A stretch of DNA of 64,000 nt, from assembly GCF_000422825.1 (NCBI RefSeq), contig NZ_KE383929.1, forward strand, positions 372,001 to 436,000, in the 5' to 3' direction. This document shows, piece by piece, positions 16,758 to 24,147 of this stretch. How positions within the stretch are numbered: the stretch's first letter is position 1; each line of letters begins with the position of its first letter. A program made the translations under genes and the position numbers. The notes beneath the pieces were generated by a model that did not search any database, was not told the DNA's origin, and saw only the letters and a program-made list of their open reading frames with translations. The stretch is from Nocardioides insulae DSM 17944. GTDB lineage: Bacteria; Actinomycetota; Actinomycetes; Propionibacteriales; Nocardioidaceae.

Positions 16758-17930
16758 TCACCAGCCGCCGATTGTCTCCCCGGTGGGGACGGCGTTGAAC
16801 AGGCGCAGCGAGGAGCGGTCGTCTGCGTAGTAGGAGACCACGGTGACCGAGGCCGGAGAGAGCTCCATCGCGAACAGCGAGTCCAGCGGCGCCCCCATCG
16901 CGTCGGCCACGAGGGTCTTGATCGGCGTGACATGGGTGGCCACGACGACGGTCTGGCCGGCGTACTTGCCCAGGACGGTGCCCAGGCCGCGGAGCACCCG
17001 CCGCTGCACGGCCCGGAAGGACTCCCCGCCACCGGCCGGCTCGTCTACCGAGGAGAACCAGCGCCGCATCGCCTCGGGGTCCCGGGCCTGCACCTCGGGG
17101 AAGGTGAGGCCCTCCCAGGAGCCGAAGTCCATCTCCGCGAAGCCGGCCTCCTCGACCACGTCGAGGTCCAGCCGGGCGGCGAGCAGGTCGGCACTCTCGC
17201 GGGTACGACGCACCGGCGAGGCCACCACGGCCGCGGCGTGCTCGCCCAGCGGGCTCAGCCACTCGGCGGTGGCTCGCATCTGGGCCCGCCCCTCCTCGGA
17301 GAGTCCGGGGTTGGCCCCGGTCAGGCCACCGGAGAAGCGCTTGTCCAGGGTGTGCGCGGTGACGCCGTGCCGGACCAGCACCAGGGTGGTCGCCGTACGG
17401 GCCCCGCTCCAGCCGCGGCTGGGGGTGCTGGTCTGGTCCGCCGGCTCCGGCTCGACCAGCGACTCCGGCTCGGACGGCGCTGAGTCACCCGCCGCGGTCA
17501 CGCCGTTGCGGACGCCGTCGAGCGCCTCGTTCGCCAGCCGGTCGGCGTGCTTGTTGCGCTCCCGCGGCACCCAGGTGTAGACGGTGCCGAAGGGCGCCAG
17601 CCGGTTGGCCTCCATGGCCAGCGGCTTCATGTCGGGATGCTTGATCTTCCAGCGCCCGGACATCTGCTCCACGACCAGCTTGGAGTCCATCCGGACCTCG
17701 ATGTCGGCCTCGGGCGCGAACTCGGCGGCCAGCCGCAGCCCGGCGATCAGGCCGTTGTACTCGGCGACGTTGTTGGTCGCCACTCCGATCGGGGTGCCGT
17801 CCTCGGCGATCACCCGGCCGGTGGCGGCGTCCTTGAGCACCGCCCCGTAACCCGCAGGGCCGGGATTGCCGCGGGAGCCGCCGTCCGCCTCGATCAGGAC
17901 GGCGGCCGGCCCCGCGCCGGATGCGGTCAC
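16758..17930 (-). CDS. Bifunctional RNase HI / alpha-ribazole-phosphatase-like acid phosphatase
   Basis: This 390-residue fusion has two domains. Residues 1-145 are RNase HI: EADGGSRGNPGPAGYGAVL, NNVAEYNGLIAGL, VRMDSKLVVEQMSG and NKHADRLANEAL supply the four acidic metal ligands that cut RNA in RNA:DNA hybrids. Residues 180-390 are a histidine phosphatase: LVLVRHGVTAHTLDKRFSG with the phospho-accepting His, SPVRRTRESA, FAEMDFGSWEGL and VATHVTPIKTL. M. tuberculosis Rv2228c has the same design, and its C-terminal half acts as a CobC-type alpha-ribazole phosphatase. That would supply the one dephosphorylation step missing from the cob cluster 15 kb away. The GTG at 17930 overlaps the upstream stop as GTGA. 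Confidence 0.93.
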   Translation of the reverse strand: MTASGAGPAAVLIEADGGSRGNPGPAGYGAVLKDAATGRVIAEDGTPIGVATNNVAEYNGLIAGLRLAAEFAPEADIEVRMDSKLVVEQMSGRWKIKHPDMKPLAMEANRLAPFGTVYTWVPRERNKHADRLANEALDGVRNGVTAAGDSAPSEPESLVEPEPADQTSTPSRGWSGARTATTLVLVRHGVTAHTLDKRFSGGLTGANPGLSEEGRAQMRATAEWLSPLGEHAAAVVASPVRRTRESADLLAARLDLDVVEEAGFAEMDFGSWEGLTFPEVQARDPEAMRRWFSSVDEPAGGGESFRAVQRRVLRGLGTVLGKYAGQTVVVATHVTPIKTLVADAMGAPLDSLFAMELSPASVTVVSYYADDRSSLRLFNAVPTGETIGGW

Positions 17931-18700
17931 AGGCCGGACTCGTCGGTGCGCACCAGGATCCGCGAGCACTCCTCGCAGCGGATCACCTCGTCGGTCGGGG
18001 CGCTCCGGATCCGGGACAGCTCGGCCTGGTCGAGGCTGAGCCCGCAGCCCCCGCACTGCCGGGCGCGCAGCAGGCCGACGCCCACGCCGCCCTTCTGCGA
18101 GCGGAGCTTCTCGTACAGGGCGAGCAGGTCGGCGGGCGTCCCCTCGACGGTGCTCGGCCGCTGGGCCACGGCCACCCGTCCTTCGGAGTCGATCCGTCCG
18201 GCCGCCTCATCGCGGGCGGCGGTGACCTCGGCGATGCGGCCATCGAGCTCGGCGAGCTGAGCGGTGAGCTCGTCGAGGGTGCCCTGGGACTCCTCGAGCT
18301 GCTCCATGACCTCCAGTTCCTCGTCCTCGAGTACGCCGATGCGCCGATCGATGTTCTCGATCTCCTTCTGCATCCGCTCGAGGTCCTTGGGGTTGCTGAT
18401 CAGGCCGGCGTCGATCCGCTCCTGGTCGCGGCGCCGGCGGGCGCGCACCGACTCGACGTCGGCGTCGGCCTTCCGCTGCGCGACGGTGAGGTCGTCGACC
18501 TTGATGCGGGCATCGCGGGCCCGGTCGTCGAGATGCTTGCGCTGGGCGGCGAGGTTCTCCAGCTCGACGTGCTCGGGCAGGGCGGCGCGGCGGTGTCGAA
18601 GCTGGTCGATGCGGGAGTCGAGCTCCTGCACCTCGAGCAGCTGGCGCTGCGCGCGGGGATCGGCTTTCAGCGTGGGCTCCTGGGCTGAGTGGATGTGCAA
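17927..18700 (-). CDS. Coiled-coil protein with C4 zinc ribbon
   Basis: About 250 residues, mostly heptad-rich coiled coil (EVQELDSRIDQLRHRRAALPEHVELENL through TLDELTAQLAELDGRIAEV), ending in a zinc ribbon with the two knuckles CGGCGLSL and CEECSRIL. This architecture (CT398/Rv2229c family) is conserved across bacteria beside Nif3 and RNase H and is thought to act in nucleic-acid transactions; the exact role is unknown. The longest start is TTG 18700, with no ribosome site. A CTG at 18670 has CAGGAG six bases upstream and would begin at LKADPRAQRQLL, where homologues usually begin, so a CTG start deserves thought. It follows nif3 by 22 bases and is translationally coupled to the RNase H gene. 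Confidence 0.88.
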   Translation of the reverse strand: MHIHSAQEPTLKADPRAQRQLLEVQELDSRIDQLRHRRAALPEHVELENLAAQRKHLDDRARDARIKVDDLTVAQRKADADVESVRARRRRDQERIDAGLISNPKDLERMQKEIENIDRRIGVLEDEELEVMEQLEESQGTLDELTAQLAELDGRIAEVTAARDEAAGRIDSEGRVAVAQRPSTVEGTPADLLALYEKLRSQKGGVGVGLLRARQCGGCGLSLDQAELSRIRSAPTDEVIRCEECSRILVRTDESGL

Positions 18701-18722
18701 CGGGCGATCGGACGGAGTGCGG

Positions 18723-19847
18723 TCAGAGCCGCAGCGACCAGGGGTCGGTGACGGTGGTGCTGACGCGGGTCTCCACCGTATCTCCCAGCGCCGCGCGCAG
18801 CTTCCTCTCCACTACGGGCAGCCAGGTCCACTCCGCGGCCCAGTGGGGTACGTCGATCAGCGCCGGGCCGTCCTTCTCCAGGAACTCCGCTGCCGGATGG
18901 TGACGAAGATCGCTGGTCACATAGACGTCGACGTCGCTCCCGGCCACCCGGTCGAGCAGGAAGTCACCGGCGCCGCCGCACAGGGCCACCCGGCGTACCT
19001 CCCGGTCGAGGTCGCCGCCGACCCGCAGGCCACCGGCCGTCTCGGGCAGGGCGACAGCCACCGCGGCCGCGAACTCCTGCAGCGTCATCCCCTCGGGGAG
19101 GGTGCCGATCCGCCCGGTGCCCTCGCTGGTCGAGGGCAGGTCGACCAGCTCGACCAGATCCCAGGCCGGTTCCTCATAGGGGTGGGCGGCCAGCATCGCC
19201 CGCACCACGGCGCTCCGGCGATGACGCGGCACGATCGCTTCGATCCGCTCCTCCTCCACGACCTCGAGCCGGCCGATCTCACCGAGGTGGGGCGTGGCAC
19301 CTCGGAGGGGGCGGAAGCGCCCCTCCCCCCGGCCGGAGAACGACGCCGACTCGTAGTCGCCGATCCGTCCCGCGCCGGCCGCGGCGAGGGCATCGCGCAC
19401 CGCCTGTGCGTGGGTGAGCGGGACGAAGACGGTCACCTTGTCCCGGGGGGTGTTCCCGATCGAGGGCAGCAGCGGCGTCACCTCGGTGAGGCCGAGCGCC
19501 TGGGCCATCGCCTCGGAGACCCCGCCGGCGGCCTGGTCGGCGTTGGTGTGCGCGGTCAGGAGCGCACAGTCGGCCCGGATCAGGGTGCTCAGCGTGCGCA
19601 CCTTCGGCGAGGAGGCCGGGAAGTCGTGGACGGCCTTCAAGAACAGTGGATGGTGCACCACCAGCAGATCCGCGCCCCAGACCGCCGCCTCCTCGGCCAC
19701 CGGGAAGGTCGGGTCGACCGCGAACATGATCCGCTCCACCTCCGCCGTGGGATCGCCCGCGACCAGCCCGACGACATCCCAGGAGTCGGCGGTGTGCGGC
19801 GGATACCAGGAGTCGAGCAGGGTCACGACGTCGGCGAGCAGCGGCAT
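18723..19847 (-). CDS. Nif3-like dinuclear metal-centre protein
   Basis: The 374-residue protein has the split NIF3 domain: DSWDVVGLVAGDP and LLVVHHPLFLKAV (metal-binding His pair) and LLTAHTNADQAAGGVSEAMAQ in the first half, a PII-like insert (DKVTVFVPLTHAQAVRDALAAAGAG...SASFSGRGEGRFRPLRGA) in the middle, and VYVTSDLRHHPAAEFLEKDGPALIDVPHWAAEW with the remaining metal ligands near the end. The family includes GTP cyclohydrolase I type 2-like annotations and forms hexamers, but the physiological reaction is not settled. It heads a three-gene operon with the zinc-ribbon and RNase H/phosphatase genes, the same order as M. tuberculosis Rv2230c-Rv2229c-Rv2228c. Confidence 0.93.
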   Translation of the reverse strand: MPLLADVVTLLDSWYPPHTADSWDVVGLVAGDPTAEVERIMFAVDPTFPVAEEAAVWGADLLVVHHPLFLKAVHDFPASSPKVRTLSTLIRADCALLTAHTNADQAAGGVSEAMAQALGLTEVTPLLPSIGNTPRDKVTVFVPLTHAQAVRDALAAAGAGRIGDYESASFSGRGEGRFRPLRGATPHLGEIGRLEVVEEERIEAIVPRHRRSAVVRAMLAAHPYEEPAWDLVELVDLPSTSEGTGRIGTLPEGMTLQEFAAAVAVALPETAGGLRVGGDLDREVRRVALCGGAGDFLLDRVAGSDVDVYVTSDLRHHPAAEFLEKDGPALIDVPHWAAEWTWLPVVERKLRAALGDTVETRVSTTVTDPWSLRL

Positions 19848-19926
19848 GGGATCACCCTAGGGTGATGCGCCCGGGACGTCCCCTGGGACCGGCGCCGGGG
19901 TGCAGACCCGGCATGCCGCCACGGCC

Positions 19927-19954
19927 GATGAGAGGTCTCTCATGATCGGCTCAT
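19927..19954 (+). promoter_or_regulatory. Composite operator upstream of the two-component operon
   Basis: The 28 bases read GATGAGAGG, two bases, TCTCAT, six bases, CTCAT. The two CTCAT pieces repeat at 11-base spacing, as OmpR/PhoB-family sites do, and ATGAGAG/CTCTCAT is a perfect 7-bp inverted repeat. The site ends 33 bases before the first gene of the operon. An element with identical spacing precedes the secreted-protein gene at 23976-24003. Confidence 0.6.
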
Positions 19955-19987
19955 CCCGACCACACCGGAATGCGGCACGATCGGGAC

Positions 19988-20392
19988 ATGACGACGCCGT
20001 GGAAGGTCATCCTCCCGCTCGCGCTGCTCCTGCCCCTGGGCGCCTATTTCATCGGCAGCTGGATCGGGAGCGAGCCCGACCCCGCCCCCCGGCCCGTCAT
20101 CGAGATCACCTCCCCCGCAGCCGACACGGGCGCACCTGGTTCGCCGACCGCGTCGCGTTCGGCCGCACCGTCCGGGTCGCCCTCCCCTCCGGCGGACTCG
20201 CGCCCCGGGGACTCCGGGCCGGGCGGCTCCGCCACGAAGTCGGCTCGGCCCTCACCTCCGGCCGACACGGTCGTCCCGCCCACGCCGTACTCCGACGATG
20301 ATGGGGACGACGATGACGACGGCGGAGACGACCACGGGGATGACGGCGGGGACGACTCGGACGATGGGGACGATGACGACGGGGACAACTGA
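19988..20392 (+). CDS. Membrane-anchored protein with Asp-rich extracellular tail
   Basis: The 134-residue protein has an uncleaved-looking N-terminal membrane helix (WKVILPLALLLPLGAYFIGSWI, residues 5-26), a Pro/Ser/Thr/Ala-rich disordered middle and a C-terminal stretch of about 35 residues made almost wholly of Asp with Gly. If the tail faces outward it would be a strong divalent-cation binder. I do not recognise a family. It is the first gene of the operon, and its last 20 bases overlap the histidine kinase start, so a sensory-accessory role (cation or envelope sensing) is plausible but inferred. ATG 19988 is chosen because it puts the hydrophobic helix at the N terminus. Confidence 0.65.
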   Translation: MTTPWKVILPLALLLPLGAYFIGSWIGSEPDPAPRPVIEITSPAADTGAPGSPTASRSAAPSGSPSPPADSRPGDSGPGGSATKSARPSPPADTVVPPTPYSDDDGDDDDDGGDDHGDDGGDDSDDGDDDDGDN

Positions 20393-21881
20393 TCCGCAGC
20401 CGGCGGCAGCCGGCGGACCCAAGCGCGGACTCACCGTCCGGACGAGGATCGCCGCGACCATGGCCGTGATCGTCGCGGCGACCCTCATCGGCGCCGGGCT
20501 GATCGTCTACCTGGTCGAGGCCGACCGGATCGAGGCCAGTGTCCAGCAGGAGATGGAGCAGGAGCTGGATGAGTTCGCCAAGCTCCAGCAGGGGGTCGAC
20601 CCCCAGACCGGTGAGGCCTGGACGGACGTCGACGCACTGCTGTTCACCTTCTTGCAGCGCAACGTGCCCGACGACGACGAGCTGCTGGTCGCCTGGGTCG
20701 GCAACGGCCCCGAGCACTGGTTCCCCGACGACGAACTGGTCCACGACCCGGCCTTCCTCGAGGCCGCCGAACCGCTGGTCGCCCAGGGTGGTACGACGCG
20801 CTTCGACAGCGACTGGGGGAAGATCGTGATGACCAGCCAGCCGGTCGCCCAGGGCGAGACCACCGGGGCGCTGCTGGTGGTCGGCTATCTGGACGAGGAC
20901 CTCGCCGAACTCCAGACCACGATGCGCACCTATGCGGTGGTGGCGCTGCTGTGCCTGATCGTCGTGGTACTGGTCGCCTACCTGCAGTCCGGCTGGCTGC
21001 TGCGCCCGCTGCGCACCCTCCAGCAGACCGCCGAGGAGATCAGCGCGACCGACCTGTCCCGGCGCATCCCCGAGACCGGCAACGACGACCTCACCGCTCT
21101 GACCCACACCGTCAACGGCATGCTGGACCGGCTCGACACCTCCTTCCAGAGCCAGCGGCGCTTCCTCGACGACGCGGGCCACGAGCTACGCACCCCGCTC
21201 ACCGTGATCAGCGGCCACCTCGAACTCCTCGACCCCCACGACCCCGCCGAGGTCCGCGCCACCCGCGACCTCGTGCTGGAGGAGGTCGACCGGATGAGCC
21301 GCCTGGTGCGCGACCTGATCCTGCTCACCAAGAGCGCCCGACCGGGCTTCCTCACCGTGGACGCGGTCGACGCGGCCGCGCTCACCCGCGGCGTCCTCAC
21401 CAAGGCCACCGCGCTCGGGTCACGGTCCTGGGTGATCGACGAGGTGGCCCCCGTGGTCGTGCTGGCCGACTCGCAGCGGCTCACCCAGGCGATGCTGCAA
21501 CTCACCGAGAACGCCGTGAAGCACACCACCGAGGGCGACACCATCGCCCTCGGGTCGGCCTACGGACGGGGTCGGCTCACCCTGTGGGTCCGTGACACGG
21601 GACCCGGCATCCCGGCCGCGCAGCGCGACCAGGTCTTCGAGCGGTTCGGGCGCGCGGACGTCCCGCACGGCGACGACGGCTTCGGCCTCGGCCTCTCCAT
21701 CGTCCGCGCCATCGTGGCCGCGCACGGGGGCACCGTGCGGGTCGAGGAGGCCGACCCGCCGGGTGCACTCGTCGTACTCGACCTCCCTGCCCCCGAGGCG
21801 GGGCACGATCCGGGTCACCCCGACCCTCCCCGAAGCCCTGCCGGCCCCACCCGCAAGGAGCACCCATGGCCCACATCCTGA
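20373..21881 (+). CDS. Two-component sensor histidine kinase (EnvZ/BaeS-like)
   Basis: About 502 residues: first membrane helix near 24-47 (IAATMAVIVAATLIGAGLIVYL), an extracytoplasmic sensor domain of about 135 residues rich in acidic residues, a second helix near 187-206 (VVALLCLIVVVLVAYLQSGWLL), HAMP, then HisKA with DDAGHELRTPLTVISGHLELL and phospho-accepting His270, and HATPase_c with LTENAVKHT (N box), VRDTGPGIP (G1) and GFGLGLSIV (G2). The upstream start is ambiguous because low-complexity ACG/ATG codons overlap the Asp-rich gene; ATG 20373 is the last one before the basic juxtamembrane segment. Its stop overlaps the regulator start by 16 bases, so both are co-translated. Confidence 0.9.
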   Translation: MTTGTTDPQPAAAGGPKRGLTVRTRIAATMAVIVAATLIGAGLIVYLVEADRIEASVQQEMEQELDEFAKLQQGVDPQTGEAWTDVDALLFTFLQRNVPDDDELLVAWVGNGPEHWFPDDELVHDPAFLEAAEPLVAQGGTTRFDSDWGKIVMTSQPVAQGETTGALLVVGYLDEDLAELQTTMRTYAVVALLCLIVVVLVAYLQSGWLLRPLRTLQQTAEEISATDLSRRIPETGNDDLTALTHTVNGMLDRLDTSFQSQRRFLDDAGHELRTPLTVISGHLELLDPHDPAEVRATRDLVLEEVDRMSRLVRDLILLTKSARPGFLTVDAVDAAALTRGVLTKATALGSRSWVIDEVAPVVVLADSQRLTQAMLQLTENAVKHTTEGDTIALGSAYGRGRLTLWVRDTGPGIPAAQRDQVFERFGRADVPHGDDGFGLGLSIVRAIVAAHGGTVRVEEADPPGALVVLDLPAPEAGHDPGHPDPPRSPAGPTRKEHPWPTS

Positions 21882-22540
21882 TCGTCGAGGACGAGGCCAG
21901 GATCGCCTCCTTCGTCGCCAAGGGACTGCGCGCCGACGGTCACCAGGCCACCGTGGTCGACGACGGCCTCGTCGGCCTCGACCACGCGCTCAGCGGGAGT
22001 TACGACCTGATGGTCCTCGACATCGGGCTCCCCGGCCTGGACGGCTTCGAGGTGCTCGACCAGCTCCGCGGCCAGGGGTCGGTCCTGCCCGTCATCGTGC
22101 TCACCGCCCGGGACTCGGTCGAGGACACCGTCAGCGCCCTGGAGGGCGGCGCCGACGACTACATGCCCAAGCCGTTCCGGTACGCCGAGTTGCAGGCCCG
22201 GGTCCGACTCCGGCTGCGCCAACTGCAGCCTGCGGTCGGGGACGACGGGTCGGCCGACGTCCTGGAGGGTGGCGGGGTGCGGCTCGAGCTGCGCACCCGT
22301 CGGGTCAGCTCCGGTGGGCAACCGGTCGAGCTGTCCGCCCGGGAGTTCGCCCTCGCCGAGATCTTCTTGCGCAACGCCGGCCAGGTGCTCTCCCGCGAGC
22401 AACTGCTCGACCACGTCTGGGGCTTCGACTTCGACCCCGGTTCGAACGTGGTGGACGTCTATGTCGGCTACCTGCGCCGCAAGCTCGGCGCCCACACGAT
22501 CGAGACCGTGCGGGGCATGGGCTACCGCTTCCGGTTCTGA
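21866..22540 (+). CDS. OmpR-family response regulator
   Basis: The 224-residue regulator has a receiver domain (HILIVEDEARIASFVAKGL, the acidic pair in VEDE; MVLDIGLPGLDGFEVL with phospho-acceptor Asp52; VIVLTARD; MPKPF with the conserved Lys) and a winged-helix DNA-binding domain (VELSAREFALAEIFLRNAGQVLSREQLLDHVW ... VDVYVGYLRRKLG ... TVRGMGYRFRF). AAGGAG stands 6 bases before the ATG. As the only DNA-binding protein of the island it is the natural candidate to bind the paired 28-bp sites at 19927 and 23976. Convergent with the Ser/Thr kinase gene. Confidence 0.95.
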   Translation: MAHILIVEDEARIASFVAKGLRADGHQATVVDDGLVGLDHALSGSYDLMVLDIGLPGLDGFEVLDQLRGQGSVLPVIVLTARDSVEDTVSALEGGADDYMPKPFRYAELQARVRLRLRQLQPAVGDDGSADVLEGGGVRLELRTRRVSSGGQPVELSAREFALAEIFLRNAGQVLSREQLLDHVWGFDFDPGSNVVDVYVGYLRRKLGAHTIETVRGMGYRFRF

Positions 22541-22582
22541 CGCTGACCCGCACCCGCGGCCGGCCCGCCGGGTCGGGTCAGC
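22540..22582. terminator. Inverted repeat at the convergent 3' ends of regulator and kinase genes
   Basis: CGCTGACCCG (22540-22549) pairs perfectly with CGGGTCAGCG (22573-22582), with 23 bases between. The right arm overlaps the kinase stop codon. It probably serves as a terminator for both transcripts. Confidence 0.5.
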
Positions 22583-23459
22583 GGGCCCGCAGACCGCCGA
22601 GGCGGGCGCGGGGCAGCGCCTCCATCACGGGGGCGAGCAGTTCGGAGATCTGGTGCGGTGCCGGCCGGGCGGCAGGGTCGGCGTCCAGGGTGCTGACCAG
22701 GAGGTCCACGATCTGCGGCGGTGTCCGGTCGGGGAACTCGTAGGGCGGGTCGACCAGCTGGGGGTAGCGGCGGATTCGGTCCTCGGCGTCCGGATCGCCC
22801 TCGTCGAAGGGGCGGTATCCGGTGACCGCGTGATACACCGTGGCCCCCAGGCCCCAGACGTCGCTGGCGAAGTCGGGCACCTGCGGCCCGCCCGGGACGC
22901 ACTGCTCGGGCGGCATGTAGGCGTCCGTGCCGATCTCGTAGGTCAGGGGGCGTGCGGCCTCGACCGGGCGTGCCACCGAGAGGTCGATCAGCCTGGCCGG
23001 GGCACCCATGATCACGTTGCTCGGCTTGATGTCCAGGTGCACCCAGCCGACATGCCGCAGGTAGTGCAGCACGCTGGCCAGGTCCATCGCGAGGGCGACG
23101 TACTGCTGCGGGGGCAACGGCCCCTGGCGTCGGATCAGGCTGGAGAGGCGCGGTCCGTCGACCTCCTCGAGCACCACGTGGGGCCGCTCCCCCTCCAGGT
23201 GGTGCCGCAGCCCTCGGACGACGCCCGGATGGTTGATGGTTGCCAGGGCCTCGACCTCCCTGCGGAGTCCGCGCAGGGAGGTGGCGTCACCGGCCTGCCC
23301 GGGGCGCACCACCTTGACCACCACCGGGGCATAGGTGATCTCGTCGAAGGCCAGATACGCCTCGTACGCCGAACCGCCCCCGAGCAGCCGCATCGCGGTC
23401 AACTCGGGGGTGATGGGGGCGCCGGCTTGAAAGCCCCACTCGTCCTCGGGTCGGGTCAC
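22578..23459 (-). CDS. Small soluble Ser/Thr protein kinase
   Basis: The 293-residue product is a kinase domain with nothing attached: LLGGGSAYEAYLAFDE (Gly-rich loop), VVVKVVRPG (VxK lysine), LRREVEAL (helix C Glu), WVHLDIKPSNVIM (catalytic loop with HxDxKxxN), IDLSVAR replacing the usual DFG, TDAYMPPEQ (activation segment end) and SDVWGLGATVYHAVTG. DLS keeps the metal-binding Asp, so activity is likely. It has no transmembrane segment or PASTA sensor, unlike housekeeping actinobacterial PknA/PknB kinases. The GTG start lies 5 bases downstream of the secreted-protein stop, so the two are one operon, convergent with the two-component genes. Phosphorylation of the regulator or kinase is an inference from position. 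Confidence 0.88.
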   Translation of the reverse strand: MTRPEDEWGFQAGAPITPELTAMRLLGGGSAYEAYLAFDEITYAPVVVKVVRPGQAGDATSLRGLRREVEALATINHPGVVRGLRHHLEGERPHVVLEEVDGPRLSSLIRRQGPLPPQQYVALAMDLASVLHYLRHVGWVHLDIKPSNVIMGAPARLIDLSVARPVEAARPLTYEIGTDAYMPPEQCVPGGPQVPDFASDVWGLGATVYHAVTGYRPFDEGDPDAEDRIRRYPQLVDPPYEFPDRTPPQIVDLLVSTLDADPAARPAPHQISELLAPVMEALPRARLGGLRAR

Positions 23460-23464
23460 CTGCG

Positions 23465-23899
23465 TCAGCCGCGGGTGTCGTTGCGGCTGCGGTCGTTGGT
23501 GGAGTTCTTCGACCAGTCCCGCTTGAGCTTGTTGTTCTTCCCGTCCCGCGTCATGTCCCGGGTCAGGTCGGCCCGGCTGCGGTCCCGGTCGCGGCTCACC
23601 TTGGTCTTACGGCTGTTGGTGGCGTCCGCGCGGGAGCGGCTCACCCCGGTCCGGTCGCGGCTGGTGCCGTTCTCCCGGCTCCGGGTGTCCTTGGTGCTCT
23701 TGGTTCGGTCGTTGGTGTCGTCCTCGTCGTCGTCGTCGACCGTCATGATCACGTCGACCGCGTCGTCGTCCCGCTTGAAGGCGAGGTCGCCCTCGGAGTC
23801 CGCGGACCCCGCCGCGCTGAGCGTCAACAGCCCCGCTCCGACCGCCAGTGCGGTGGCGACGGTGAGGCTCCTGAGTCCGACCTTGGTGATGGTGCGCAT
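23465..23899 (-). CDS. Secreted low-complexity, highly charged protein
   Basis: The 144-residue protein starts MRTITKVGLRSLTVATALAVGAGLLTLSAAGSA, a classical Sec signal peptide with likely cleavage after AGSA. The mature part begins with an acidic stretch (DDDAVDVIMTVDDDDEDD) and then becomes a run of Asn, Thr, Ser, Arg, Asp and Lys (SRDRTG, TRDMTRDGK, NDRSRNDTRG) with no cysteine and almost no hydrophobic residues, so it should be disordered. AAGGAA lies 6 bases before the ATG. No family is recognised with confidence, though similar proteins beside kinases seem to occur in Nocardioides-like actinobacteria. It shares an operator motif with the two-component operon. Confidence 0.7.
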   Translation of the reverse strand: MRTITKVGLRSLTVATALAVGAGLLTLSAAGSADSEGDLAFKRDDDAVDVIMTVDDDDEDDTNDRTKSTKDTRSRENGTSRDRTGVSRSRADATNSRKTKVSRDRDRSRADLTRDMTRDGKNNKLKRDWSKNSTNDRSRNDTRG

Positions 23900-23975
23900 G
23901 GTGTTCCTTCCCCGGGCCCGGAGACCCCTCGCTGAACTGACGAGGACGACTCTGCCGATCCGGCGTGAGCCCACC

Positions 23976-24003
23976 ATGAGTCGCAGATGAGACGCCTCTC
24001 ATC
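23976..24003 (-). promoter_or_regulatory. Second copy of the composite operator, upstream of the secreted-protein gene
   Basis: Read on the minus strand: GATGAGAGG, two bases, TCTCAT, six bases, CTCAT, the same 28-base layout as 19927-19954. It lies 77-104 bases before the ATG at 23899. Only the linker bases differ from the first copy. Confidence 0.6.
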
Positions 24004-24021
24004 TCGCGCGATCAGCCCCGC

Positions 24022-24139
24022 CCGGCACGGCGGCGGAGACACGCTCGCGCAGTGCCACCGCGGCAGCGTGGCGGGAGCCGCCGGTGCCACGCTTCTGTCT
24101 TCCGGCACGGCGGCGGAGACACGCTCGCGCAGTGCCACC
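24022..24139. repeat. 38-bp direct repeat, two copies
   Basis: The 38 bases at 24022-24059 are repeated exactly at 24102-24139 (80 bases between starts). They lie between the operator of the secreted-protein gene and the 3' end of the acyl-CoA ligase gene. Each copy is GC-rich and contains GTGCCAC near its end; translated on the minus strand both read like VALRERVSAAVPG, but no gene continues from them. Confidence 0.8.
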
Positions 24140-24147
24140 AGCGGCAC

